Assembly: GCA_023418255.1 (NCBI GenBank)
Contig: JAEZZZ010000107.1
Location: 1 to 33,080, forward strand
Length of the DNA: 33,080 nt
Direction: 5' to 3'
From: Bacteroidota bacterium
GTDB taxonomy: Bacteria > Bacteroidota > Bacteroidia > Bacteroidales > Dysgonomonadaceae
Below the pieces are notes generated by a model, which ran no database searches, was not told the origin of the DNA, and saw nothing but the letters and a program-made list of their open reading frames with translations. Both the position numbers and the translations under genes were made by a program. This document shows positions 25,884 through 33,080 of the stretch, one piece after another (positions within the stretch are counted from its first letter, which is position 1; each line of letters begins with the position of its first letter).

Positions 25884-26126
25884 TTATCTGTCTACTTTTC
25901 TAAGAACTGGTTCAATTTTATTGTTAGGAAAGCTTCTTGAATACTTGTCAATTTGTTGCTTGCTCATTTTGGGATCCAACCCCAAATTAAAGTCGTAGAT
26001 GACATTGTTCTTTATGTCATGAACACCCAAAATTCCATGATTTACCATTCCATTATCAAAATACTCTTTCTGATTTAAATTTCTATCACCATGTATCATT
26101 TTATTATTTTGTACTCCTCCTACCAT
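25884..26126 (-). CDS. Small hypothetical protein, possible remnant of a larger protein
   Basis: The 80-residue frame starts at an ATG (26124-26126; MVGGVQNNKMIHGDRN) and can be extended to a TTG at 26162; a stop at 26184-26186 limits it. The peptide has YFDNGMVNHGILGVHDIKNN and a charged tail DPKMSKQQIDKYSRSF. I do not recognise the family. Its composition and its place before another small gene look like the C-terminal end of a secreted or polymorphic-toxin protein, but this is a guess. It lies about 96 bases from the point at 26223 where the second coaE segment begins. Confidence 0.4.
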   Translation of the reverse strand: MVGGVQNNKMIHGDRNLNQKEYFDNGMVNHGILGVHDIKNNVIYDFNLGLDPKMSKQQIDKYSRSFPNNKIEPVLRKVDR

Positions 26127-26222
26127 ATGGATTGTGTTTGTGTTATGGAAAATCCAACACAATAAGGAAAATGATAAACTAACCTATTTATATAGCGTAT
26201 ACTTATAGTTGATTATACGAGT

Positions 26223-26677
26223 GCAAAAAACTAATTGAACTCTTTGGTAATGAATTGTATAATGGCAAATTCCTGAACAGAAAAAAACTGGCATCCTATA
26301 TTTTCTCTGACGAAGCACTTTTAGAGAAAACAAATGCCATCATCCACCCGGAAGTGGCAAGAACATTCTTTCGTTGGGTCGAAAAACGAAAAAGACAACC
26401 CATTGTCGCGATTGAAGCAGCCCTACTCATTGAAGCAAAGTTTCACCATTTGGTGGACAAAACAATAACCGTGTATGCCCCGCACGAAACCCGCATAAAC
26501 CGCGTAATACAACGAGATGGCTTGGAACGTTCGGCAATTTTGGCACGCATGCAACAGCAACTTTCCGATGAGGAAAAAATGAGATTATCCGACTTTGTTA
26601 TCTATAACGAAGGCAATCGCTCTTTAATAGCCCAAGTGGAAGAAATGCTCGTAACTTTTAAAAGAAAATTACCTTAA
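26223..26677 (+). pseudogene. coaE: Beheaded coaE, right copy
   Basis: Similarity to the intact coaE starts abruptly at 26223 (GCAAAAAACTAATTGA) and runs through the stop codon. The first 46 codons, with the P-loop and the FDADKEA motif, are missing, so the product could not bind ATP. Over 458 bases I count about 41 differences (91 percent identity); over 139 shared residues about 19 differ. The frame has no stop or shift over its whole length, so decay is recent or the fragment came from a lineage where it was functional. A TTG at 26255 is the first possible start, but expression as a useful protein is unlikely. Confidence 0.88.
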
Positions 26678-26698
26678 TTCGCTGAAAAGAGGCCATTT

Positions 26699-26730
26699 TT
26701 TGGCAATTTGAAATATAAAGATTATTTTTG
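26699..26730 (+). promoter_or_regulatory. Promoter of the intact winged-helix gene (TTTG-N20-TATTTTTG)
   Basis: TTTG (26699-26702) and TATTTTTG (26723-26730) keep the spacing found in the left copy, which supports function. It lets the intact gene be transcribed although it is now cut off from the nusB run. Confidence 0.55.
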
Positions 26731-26768
26731 TAATAAAAATAAGAATTTTTTAAAATAAAAATCAAATT

Positions 26769-26966
26769 ATGATAGAAACAATTGGAACAAATGCCGGAAA
26801 GGTTTGGACAGCTCTTGAAAAAAAAGGGCGTCAAAACATAAAAGATGTAAGAAAAGCTACCAAACTAACCGAAAAAGACACCTATGCGGCACTCGGTTGG
26901 TTAGCACGTGAAGGGAAAATCACTTTAGAAAAGAATGATAAAGATGTTTTTATTTCCCTCATCTAA
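26769..26966 (+). CDS. Winged-helix DUF2582-like small protein (intact copy)
   Basis: The 65-residue protein matches the short winged helix-turn-helix family DUF2582 (PF10771): MIETIGTNAGKVWTALEK, a recognition-type helix DVRKATKLTEKDTYAALGWLAREG and the wing KITLEKNDKDVFISL. The family is frequent in Bacteroidetes and archaea; its target is unknown, and at this size it may act as a dimer or as a subunit. It has its own promoter-like sequence, which lies in the end of and behind the beheaded coaE, and its own terminator. In the ancestral arrangement it presumably followed the intact coaE directly, as the left copy shows. Confidence 0.85.
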   Translation: MIETIGTNAGKVWTALEKKGRQNIKDVRKATKLTEKDTYAALGWLAREGKITLEKNDKDVFISLI

Positions 26967-26986
26967 ATCTTTTTTAACACAGATCT

Positions 26987-27014
26987 AAAAAGCTGTCCTT
27001 GGACGGCTTTTTTT
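26987..27014 (+). terminator. Terminator of the winged-helix gene
   Basis: AAAAAGCTGTC pairs with GACGGCTTTTT (one G-T pair) around CTTG and is followed by further T bases. It lies 20 bases after the stop codon. Confidence 0.8.
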
Positions 27015-27084
27015 GTTAGTGAATTATTCGAAATAACAAATTTATTCTTACCTTTACTTTGCAATAACATCATATCATATTCTT

Positions 27085-28290
27085 ATGAAAAATTTAATAC
27101 AAACTCTTCTCTTCATCTACGGTTTTGCTTTCAGCACAGCAATTGCTTGCACCACAGCCGTAATTTCCGGAAAAGCAACACCCGACGGACGTGCCATTAT
27201 TTGGAAACTGCGCGACACAGACAATCTCAAAAACAGCATGCGCTATTTTTCCGACGGAAAATACGCGTATCTAGGACTGATAAACTCACAAGACACACTC
27301 GGTGAACACGTGTGGGGCGGCTCCAACAGCGCGGGATTTGCCATTATGAACAGCGCCTCGTTCAATGTGAACGAAAACGACACCACATCATTGAAAGACC
27401 GTGAAGGCATTGTGATGAAACTTGCGCTGCAAACTTGCACCTCGCTCGAAGATTTTGAGAAAATGCTTAATACGATGGCAAAACCCATGGGATTGGCAGC
27501 GCACTTTGGTGTCATCGACGCCCATGGCGGAGCCGCTTTTTACGAAGTAAACAATTATACATGGACAAAATTTGACGCCAACGAAGCACCCGAAGGTTAT
27601 GTGCTTCGCACTAATTATTCCGAAACGGGAACTCCTGACGTCGGCTACGGATTTATTCGCTGTCAAACCGCACAAAAACTTTTCGCGCAAGGCTCGGAAA
27701 AACAGGAACTGCAAAGCAAAACCATTTTACAAGATTATTCACGCTGCTTTTATCATCCGGTATACAATATTGATTTCCGCGAAAAATATGAAGCTGGGAA
27801 TTTCAATACCGATTTCATCGCTTCCGATGATATGATAACGCGCCACGGTTCTGCTTCCAATATCCTTATTCAGGGTGTGCGCAACGGCGAATCGCCCGAC
27901 ATGAACACCGTCTGGGTGCAGGTGGGATTTCCGCAAACAACCGTTTCTATGCCCTTGTGGGTACGGGGCGGAGAGAATATTCCTACTATTTTACAATATG
28001 ACGAACAGCTAGAAAACAGCCCGCTCAACGATTATGCCATGCGTTGGAAAGAGAAAGCCTATCCCATCGGTCGTTCCGACGGTTATCACTATCTGAAGAT
28101 GACCACGCTCGTAAATCCAGATAAAACAGGTTTCTTGCAACGAATCGAGCGTTTCGAACAAGGCATTTTCTCTCTCACCGAAGAAAAGTTAAACAGCTGG
28201 CGTAGGCGCACACCAAACACTGCAGAAATCGAAAATTATTACCAATTTTTGAATAAAAAAGTAAGCGATTTTTACGCGATAGAGCAGTGA
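27085..28290 (+). CDS. Exported Ntn-hydrolase, C45/choloylglycine-hydrolase-like
   Basis: The 401-residue protein has a signal peptide (residues 1-21, ending STAIA) directly followed by Cys22 in CTTAVISGKATPDGR. In N-terminal-nucleophile hydrolases of the C45 / penicillin-acylase-like group this Cys is the catalytic residue, so signal cleavage itself could create the active enzyme. Downstream motifs fit the fold: AIIWKLRDTD, WGGSNSAGFAIMNSASFN, MAKPMGLAAHFGVIDAHGGAAFYE and YVLRTNYSETG. Likely substrates are linear amides such as acyl-amino acids or acylated amines; the exact one is unknown. The Cys could also be read as a lipobox, but AIAC at a mature Ntn start is the better explanation. It stands alone between two terminator-like regions. 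Confidence 0.82.
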   Translation: MKNLIQTLLFIYGFAFSTAIACTTAVISGKATPDGRAIIWKLRDTDNLKNSMRYFSDGKYAYLGLINSQDTLGEHVWGGSNSAGFAIMNSASFNVNENDTTSLKDREGIVMKLALQTCTSLEDFEKMLNTMAKPMGLAAHFGVIDAHGGAAFYEVNNYTWTKFDANEAPEGYVLRTNYSETGTPDVGYGFIRCQTAQKLFAQGSEKQELQSKTILQDYSRCFYHPVYNIDFREKYEAGNFNTDFIASDDMITRHGSASNILIQGVRNGESPDMNTVWVQVGFPQTTVSMPLWVRGGENIPTILQYDEQLENSPLNDYAMRWKEKAYPIGRSDGYHYLKMTTLVNPDKTGFLQRIERFEQGIFSLTEEKLNSWRRRTPNTAEIENYYQFLNKKVSDFYAIEQ

Positions 28291-28370
28291 GGATAGAACA
28301 CGTTTAAGAAGAGTTTATTATTATCGCATAGAGATAAATGAACGACCTCACAGGACACATGGGGAACCCG

Positions 28371-28530
28371 TACGCAGAAAGGCGCGTTAAAAAAGAGAAG
28401 TTGTTTGAACTAATCTTGTTTAGCGAGTTACTTCTCTTTTAGCGACCCGAGGTGTTTGACGGGTAACGTTAGCCTGTGCAGTCTTGATTTTTTCTTTGTT
28501 TCATTTCTTTTGTATCAAGATAAAAGAAAT
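28371..28530. repeat. Structured intergenic repeat with two hairpins
   Basis: The 370-base gap 28291-28660 contains no gene but two perfect 10-bp stems: AAAAGAGAAG (28391-28400) with CTTCTCTTTT (28431-28440), and CATTTCTTTT with AAAAGAAATG near 28503-28532. A box around 28441-28490 (GACCCGAGGTGTTTGACGGG, TAACGTTAGCCTGTGCAGTC) lies between. TCTTGAT and ATCAAGA form a third, competing pair. From memory, very similar sequences recur between genes in other Bacteroidales genomes; I cannot verify that here. The rest of the gap shows nothing specific. Confidence 0.5.
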
Positions 28531-28660
28531 GAATAAATACGTATCAATTACGGTTAGGTTACTATTTTTTTGTATGTTTTTTTGGAAAAATGTATATTTA
28601 CACTTTAAACAAACAATTATAGGCATTCTCATTGGTTTATTTTGAAATACAATTATCTTA

Positions 28661-31483
28661 ATGCATCCAAAACAATTATACGAACAACTGATAAAAATTT
28701 TTCCGAAGGAACAGGTCTTTACAGATGAACTATCACGCCTTGTCAAAGGGACAGACGCGGGACTTTACAGATTAATCCCCAAAGCAGTGGTGAAAGTAAA
28801 TTCCGAAGAGGAGGCGATGCGATTGATAAAATTTTGTCGCGACAATAACCTCCCGATAACCTTTAAAGCCGCAGGCACTAGCCTGAGCGGTCAAACTATT
28901 TCCGACTCTATAATGATGGAAATAGGCGATGGGTTTGCGTTTTATGATATAAGTGGTGACGGTCAAACGGCAACCTTCGGCTGTGGTGTAATCGGCGCAC
29001 GTGCTAATCAGATACTCAGTCGTTATCAACGGAAATTGGGCCCCAAACCCGCTTCCATAAAATCTGCAAAAATTGGTGGAATTATCGCGAACAACGCTAG
29101 TGGCGCAAGTTATGGAATTCGATACAACAGTTACAACACCGTTAAATCGATGCGTATTATTTTTGCTGATGGCACATTGCTGGATACCGGAGATGAGGAG
29201 AGTTGCCGTGCGTTTATTAAGTCACATCCGCAACTTATTGCTAAAATAGAAAAATTACATCGCGATGCCACACAAAACGAAACAATAAAAAATCGTATAA
29301 AAGATAAATATCAAATTAAAAACACATGCGGCTACGGAGTTAATTCGCTGATTGATTTCAGTGATCCGATTCATATCATTCAACATTTGATGATTGGTTC
29401 CGAAGGAACGCTCGGATTTATTTCTCAAGCGACTTTTGAAACGGTACACGATGCCCCGTTGAAGGCAACCGCGATGCTCTATTTTGCCAATTTACGCGAT
29501 GTGTGCGAAACCATTATTCCACTGCGTTCGTGCGCGGTAAGCGCCGCCGAATTGATGGACAGAAACGCGTTGCGTGCTGTTGAAAATCAATCCGGAATGC
29601 CACCCGAACTAAAATCGCTACCCGAAGGCGCCGCGGCGTTGCTCATTGATACTTCGGCAGACGATGATCAAACGCTGCAACGCCAAATTTCAGAAATTGA
29701 ACATAAATTATCGCATATTCAAACGCTTCTCCCTATTAAATTTACGACAGACACGCATCAATACAACACCTATTGGCGTGTGCGCAACGGGTTGTTCACA
29801 TCGGCGGCAGCAGCGCGTCCAGACAACTCGGCGTGCATCATCGAAGATATCGCTTTTCGTGCCGAAGTATTAGGCGACGCGCTTACGGATGTGCGCGAGT
29901 TATTGATACATTCTGGATATGCCGATGCCGTTATGTGGGGACATTTATTGGATGGAAACGTGCACTTCACGGTTTTTCCGAATATCAACACGCCGGAGGG
30001 TGTCAATAAATATGCCGATTTTATGCATCAATTATGCGATTTGGTGGCGATAAAGCATCGCGGCAGCTTGAAAGCGGAACACGGAACCGGACGCAATATG
30101 GCACCCTTTGTCGAAAAAGAATGGGGACGCGAAGTTTACACCCTAATGAAACGCATAAAACTGGTTTTCGATCCAAATAATATCTTGAATCCCGGTGTAA
30201 TCATCAATGATGATGCGGATATTTTTATCAAAAATTTAAAACAAATTCCCGAAGCCAATGCGATTATTGATAAATGTATCGAATGTGGATTTTGTGAAAA
30301 CTCTTGTCCTTCAAAAAATCTCACACTGACGCCGCGACAACGTATCGTCGCATATCGATATGTAACGGTACAAGGTGCTTTATTGAAAGGGAAAAAAACA
30401 CACGAGTTTGTCCGTGAAATATCTTATCCTTTCGACGAAACATGTGCTACGGATGGATTGTGTGGCGTAGCTTGTCCTGTAGGAATTAATACGGGAACGC
30501 TTGTGAAAGAGCTGCGTTGGCAGCAAAACGGTACGTTTGCGAATAAAATTGCCACCGGAGTCGCTCATAACATGCAAACCGTTACGTCTATGTTGCGTCC
30601 GCTGCTTGGCGTTCCGCATGCGTTAGCACGTGTGATTGGCTACAATCAAATGGAAACTATTGCCGAAGGAATTTATAAAGCCGGTAACGGCTTGTTTCCG
30701 TTATGGACACGGCATACGCCTTCGGGAAGCAAAAAAATCAAACGACGCATATTTCCTGCGAATAATGTCGATGCTCCAATGGTTGTCTATTTTCCGTCGT
30801 GCATCACGCGAAGCATGGGTACATCGTATGATTATCAAACCCGAGATGATGTGCCGACAAAAATGCTTTCCGTGTTGCGAAAAGCCGGCTATACCGTGAT
30901 TATTCCCGAAAGCACACAAAAACTATGTTGCGGAATGGCATTTAGCAGTAAAGGATTTCGAACACAAGCGGCAGGAAAAGAGCAAGAATTGAACGACGCG
31001 CTGTTAGAGACAAGCCGCAACGGCACATTACCGATTGTGTGCGATATGAGTCCTTGCTTGCTTCATATGCGCGAGACATTGGATAAACGACTGAAAATGT
31101 ATGATCAAGTAGAATTTATCCACGATTTTTTATTAGATCGTCTGCAATTTTCGCGACAAAATATATCGATCGCTATTCACAGCACATGCAGTAGCATTAA
31201 AATGGGACTCGATGAAAAATTTTTCCGGTTGGCGTCACTTTGCGCCAACAAGGTAATTGTACCCGAAACCGTTTCGTGTTGCGCTTGGGCCGGCGACCGA
31301 GGTTTTTTCTATCCGGAACTTAATCGCTCGGCGTTGAAATCGCTGAAAGCGGCTATCGGCAAAGCCGATGAAGGATATTCCAATAGTCGCACGTGCGAAA
31401 TCGGTTTATCCATGAATAGCGATATTGTCTATAAATCGATGGTCTATTTGGTAGATAAAGCGACAACCGCACGCAAACAATAA
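28661..31483 (+). CDS. FAD-linked D-2-hydroxyacid dehydrogenase fused to Fe-S/CCG domains
   Basis: The 940-residue protein joins a flavin dehydrogenase and an electron-transfer part. Residues about 40-215 form the FAD-binding domain (PITFKAAGTSLSGQT, AKIGGIIANNASGASYG), 225-515 the FAD-oxidase C domain (MIGSEGTLGF, HLLDGNVHFTVFP, KAEHGTGRNM, FDPNNILNPG). A first [4Fe-4S] motif has C539, C542, C545 and C549; a second segment has C595, C601 and C605 followed by PVGI. The C-terminal part has two cysteine-rich CCG-type motifs (KLCCGMAFSSKG and SCCAWAGDRG). This matches the YdiJ / D-2-hydroxyglutarate or D-lactate dehydrogenase type, probably passing electrons to quinone at the membrane. Substrate is not certain. 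It has no close partner gene. Confidence 0.92.
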   Translation: MHPKQLYEQLIKIFPKEQVFTDELSRLVKGTDAGLYRLIPKAVVKVNSEEEAMRLIKFCRDNNLPITFKAAGTSLSGQTISDSIMMEIGDGFAFYDISGDGQTATFGCGVIGARANQILSRYQRKLGPKPASIKSAKIGGIIANNASGASYGIRYNSYNTVKSMRIIFADGTLLDTGDEESCRAFIKSHPQLIAKIEKLHRDATQNETIKNRIKDKYQIKNTCGYGVNSLIDFSDPIHIIQHLMIGSEGTLGFISQATFETVHDAPLKATAMLYFANLRDVCETIIPLRSCAVSAAELMDRNALRAVENQSGMPPELKSLPEGAAALLIDTSADDDQTLQRQISEIEHKLSHIQTLLPIKFTTDTHQYNTYWRVRNGLFTSAAAARPDNSACIIEDIAFRAEVLGDALTDVRELLIHSGYADAVMWGHLLDGNVHFTVFPNINTPEGVNKYADFMHQLCDLVAIKHRGSLKAEHGTGRNMAPFVEKEWGREVYTLMKRIKLVFDPNNILNPGVIINDDADIFIKNLKQIPEANAIIDKCIECGFCENSCPSKNLTLTPRQRIVAYRYVTVQGALLKGKKTHEFVREISYPFDETCATDGLCGVACPVGINTGTLVKELRWQQNGTFANKIATGVAHNMQTVTSMLRPLLGVPHALARVIGYNQMETIAEGIYKAGNGLFPLWTRHTPSGSKKIKRRIFPANNVDAPMVVYFPSCITRSMGTSYDYQTRDDVPTKMLSVLRKAGYTVIIPESTQKLCCGMAFSSKGFRTQAAGKEQELNDALLETSRNGTLPIVCDMSPCLLHMRETLDKRLKMYDQVEFIHDFLLDRLQFSRQNISIAIHSTCSSIKMGLDEKFFRLASLCANKVIVPETVSCCAWAGDRGFFYPELNRSALKSLKAAIGKADEGYSNSRTCEIGLSMNSDIVYKSMVYLVDKATTARKQ

Positions 31484-31509
31484 AGGCGATGCAAGCCGCA
31501 CCGCCTTTA
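31481..31509. terminator. Shared hairpin between convergent genes
   Basis: TAAAGGCG (31481-31488, including the stop codon of the dehydrogenase) pairs with CGCCTTTA (31502-31509) around a 13-base loop. It lies between the convergent dehydrogenase and peroxiredoxin genes and may serve both. Confidence 0.6.
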
Positions 31510-31533
31510 AAAAATCAGGTATATTTTATCGAT

Positions 31534-32253
31534 TTATTTTTTCAATAACGCATTATCGATTTCTTCTTTCGAAAGTTTTTTCGTTACGAAAAACCAATCA
31601 TACACGGTTGAGCCTTCCAATCGTCCTTCTACACGGTCTTTTGCCGTTCCGCAAGAACCTGCCGGAGGAACAATTACGTCGTCACCCGGTTGCCAGTCGG
31701 CCGGAAGTGCCACATTATATTTATCGGCGGCTTGTAGTCCTTTCAAGATGCGCAACAGCTCGTCGAAATTACGTCCCAGCGAAGCCGGATAGTAAATGAT
31801 GGTACGAATTTCGTCTTTCGGGTCAATGAAAAATACGGCACGCACAGCTTTCGTTTTACTATCGCCCGGTTGAATCATACCATATTTATTCGCAACCTCC
31901 ATCGTTATATCTTCAATCAGCGGGAATGTTACTTCCACATCTTTCATATCTTTGAATTGAATTTTTTCTTTGATGGTGCGCAGCCACGCGATGTGACTGA
32001 AAAGTCCGTCCACAGACAAGCCAACCAATTGGCAGTTTAAATCTTCGAACTCTTTTTGACGCGTCGCGAACGTCATAAATTCAGTGGTACATACAGGTGT
32101 AAAATCGGCCGGATGGCTAAATAAAATTTTCCATTTTCCGGTATAATCATCCGGAAAAGTGATTTCACCTTGTGTGGTTATCGCGGTAAATCGGGGAGCT
32201 TTGTCGCCGATACGCGGCATTCCTTGATACGTTTCGTTTGTTTGTGTTTCCAT
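31534..32253 (-). CDS. Peroxiredoxin, Prx6 (1-Cys) type
   Basis: The enzyme reduces peroxides with a reactive cysteine, C55 in HPADFTPVCTTEF. The 239-residue length and the C-terminal domain place it in the Prx6 group; archaeal-type members of this group have extra C-terminal cysteines, and here C201 (GSCGTAKD) and C74 are present, so resolution by an internal cysteine is possible. R138 (VRAVFFIDP) fits the conserved active-site arginine. The frame is open to 32292, but the start METQTNETYQ at 32253 is chosen because the extra residues are low-complexity and lie over the promoter. A TATCTTTG box at 32290-32297 precedes it. It is probably monocistronic. Confidence 0.92.
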   Translation of the reverse strand: METQTNETYQGMPRIGDKAPRFTAITTQGEITFPDDYTGKWKILFSHPADFTPVCTTEFMTFATRQKEFEDLNCQLVGLSVDGLFSHIAWLRTIKEKIQFKDMKDVEVTFPLIEDITMEVANKYGMIQPGDSKTKAVRAVFFIDPKDEIRTIIYYPASLGRNFDELLRILKGLQAADKYNVALPADWQPGDDVIVPPAGSCGTAKDRVEGRLEGSTVYDWFFVTKKLSKEEIDNALLKK

Positions 32254-32289
32254 TTTTGTCGTTTTTTTATATTTAATATTTATTTTACA

Positions 32290-32297
32290 CAAAGATA
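32290..32297 (-). promoter_or_regulatory. -7 box (TATCTTTG) of the peroxiredoxin gene
   Basis: TATCTTTG on the minus strand lies 37 bases before the chosen ATG and supports that start, because the longer frame would begin inside the promoter. Confidence 0.45.
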
Positions 32298-32511
32298 GTC
32301 ATAATTAACTGATATATAAAATCTTATTTTCCTATAGCGCATAGATATAGTCTATAGCAAAGAATATTGTATATAACGCTTGAATAGTGACTTAATAAAG
32401 AAAATGTATTAGCCTGATTTCCCCACAAAAACCTCATCGAAACTCTGACAAACAATGGAATAACGCGATTATCATATCTTACAAGCAAAAAAGATTAGAA
32501 TAAATGCGAGT

Positions 32512-32975
32512 TTGCTTATCAAAGACAAAACTACCCAAATTTTCTGTTTAGCCGATGATTTTTATAATGAATATTCCACTGAAACAAATTCTCACAAAAA
32601 ATTGCCTTATCGTGCTGCTAAAAAAACGCAATGTCCGATAGTGAGATTATCACTATCCTCATACTTTACCATTTCGAAATTTCAAGGACTTCAAAACTTA
32701 TCACTTGTTAGACGCTTACATACATCTTCGACCTAAGCCTTAAAACAGCTGTCATTCAGTCGCTTTATAGCCATTGAACGCAAGTTATTTGTCCCGATGA
32801 TACTTTTTTGAACATGCATGTTTTGTGAACAGATCCAAAATCAGGGTTTGGCATAACAAGCGAATTTTTAATCATCGCATTTTTGAGGAATTTGCAAAGC
32901 GGGGGAAAAGAACAACAGATTAGTTCTTTGGGTTCCAAATGCACTTTATTTGTAATCATTGCTGTCCGCTAAACC
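32512..32975 (+). pseudogene. Decayed IS982-family transposase
   Basis: Translation in changing frames gives pieces in the right order for an IS982 transposase. From 32512 comes KDKTTQIFCLADDF (N-terminus), then in another frame from 32633 MSDSEIITILILYHF, from 32755 FSRFIAIERKLFVPMILF, and from 32852 HNKRIFNHRIFEEFAKRGK followed, after a TAG that likely replaces TGG, by FFGFQMHFICN. At least two frame changes, internal stops and large gaps show a long-dead element. The middle of the transposase and its C-terminus are missing. Ends of the element were not found. The remaining bases 32298-32511 show no gene. Confidence 0.7.
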
Positions 32976-32996
32976 TTTTTTTCGTCAGCAAAAATT

Positions 32997-33028
32997 AGGG
33001 CTGATTTCCCGGTATGGAATTCAGCCCT
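32997..33028. terminator. Strong hairpin before the last gene start
   Basis: AGGGCTGATTTCC pairs with GGAATTCAGCCCT (one mismatch) around CGGTAT. T-rich sequence follows on both strands, so it may be bidirectional. It could also be the end of a mobile element, but no partner repeat was identified. Confidence 0.6.
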
Positions 33029-33034
33029 TTTCGT

Positions 33035-33042
33035 TACTTTTG
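33035..33042 (+). promoter_or_regulatory. -7 box (TACTTTTG) before the last ATG
   Basis: TACTTTTG lies 23 bases before the ATG at 33066 and just after the hairpin at 32997-33028, a normal place for a gene start. Confidence 0.4.
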
Positions 33043-33065
33043 TTTTAAACAGAAAAACCATAACG

Positions 33066-33080
33066 ATGAACAAAAGTACA
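33066..33080 (+). CDS. Possible gene start cut by the window end
   Basis: An ATG at 33066 opens MNKST and leaves the window after five codons. The support is only the promoter-like box upstream and the hairpin before it; identity cannot be judged. Confidence 0.3.

Noticed and set aside
26255..26677. Second functional dephospho-CoA kinase
   Set aside because: The P-loop and N-terminal third are missing and the only start is a TTG inside the family domain, so it is treated as a pseudogene.
32512..32736. Independent 74-residue gene
   Set aside because: The first half matches the N-terminus of IS982 transposases and the family match continues in another frame, so it is part of a relic.
32765..32959. 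64-residue minus-strand ORF
   Set aside because: It is antisense to the last recognisable block of the IS982 relic.
1..33080. CRISPR arrays, tRNA and rRNA genes, SusC/SusD pairs
   Set aside because: No regularly spaced repeats, no cloverleaf-like or rRNA-like sequence, and no TonB-dependent receptor were found on either strand.

Overview
The window looks like chromosomal DNA of a Bacteroidales-type bacterium, possibly near Dysgonomonadaceae or Porphyromonadaceae. Signs of this are a fused LpxC-FabZ gene, a long NusB, NigD-like, BACON and DUF4294/DUF4434/DUF4855 proteins, weak Shine-Dalgarno sites, and repeated TAnnTTTG promoter boxes typical of the Bacteroidetes sigma factor. No rRNA, tRNA, CRISPR array or SusC/SusD pair was seen. 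The species cannot be fixed from the sequence.

Left half (1-17139): every gene is on the minus strand. A transposase start (IS1595-like) is cut by the left edge. Next is a tight four-gene operon, transcribed in the order AGE epimerase (4029-5213), DUF4855 lipoprotein, DUF4434 Tat/lipoprotein, ADP-ribosylglycohydrolase-fold lipoprotein (134-1708). It looks like an extracytoplasmic glycan or glycoside processing set. Then comes a lipid A cluster, lpxD, lpxC-fabZ and lpxA, which continues almost without gaps into aguA and aguB (agmatine to putrescine). Further upstream are a gamma-carbonic anhydrase, an M24B aminopeptidase, a NigD-like lipoprotein, a SulP transporter with STAS domain and a DUF4294 protein.

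Right half (17348-31483): genes run on the plus strand. An acyl-CoA synthetase is followed by the housekeeping run nusB, yajC, ybbR, coaE and a small winged-helix gene. This run is broken by an insert of about 3.7 kb (22509-26221). The insert holds an IS256-family element, a BACON/leucine-rich-repeat lipoprotein and two small unrecognised minus-strand ORFs. The coaE/winged-helix segment is present on both sides. The left copy has intact coaE and a broken winged-helix gene; the right copy has a beheaded coaE and an intact winged-helix gene. Each function therefore survives once, as expected after single-crossover (Campbell-like) integration of DNA carrying an internal fragment of this locus. 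Downstream are an exported Ntn-hydrolase, an intergenic repeat with two hairpins, and a 940-residue FAD/Fe-S D-2-hydroxyacid dehydrogenase.

Right end: a 1-Cys-type peroxiredoxin on the minus strand converges on the dehydrogenase. It is followed by the decayed remains of an IS982-family element, a strong hairpin, and the first codons of a gene that leaves the window.

The most notable points are the split duplication around the insert, the ARH/DUF4434/DUF4855/AGE operon with no SusCD, and the linkage of polyamine genes to lipid A genes. Identity figures were counted by eye, and family assignments come from motif recognition without database searches.
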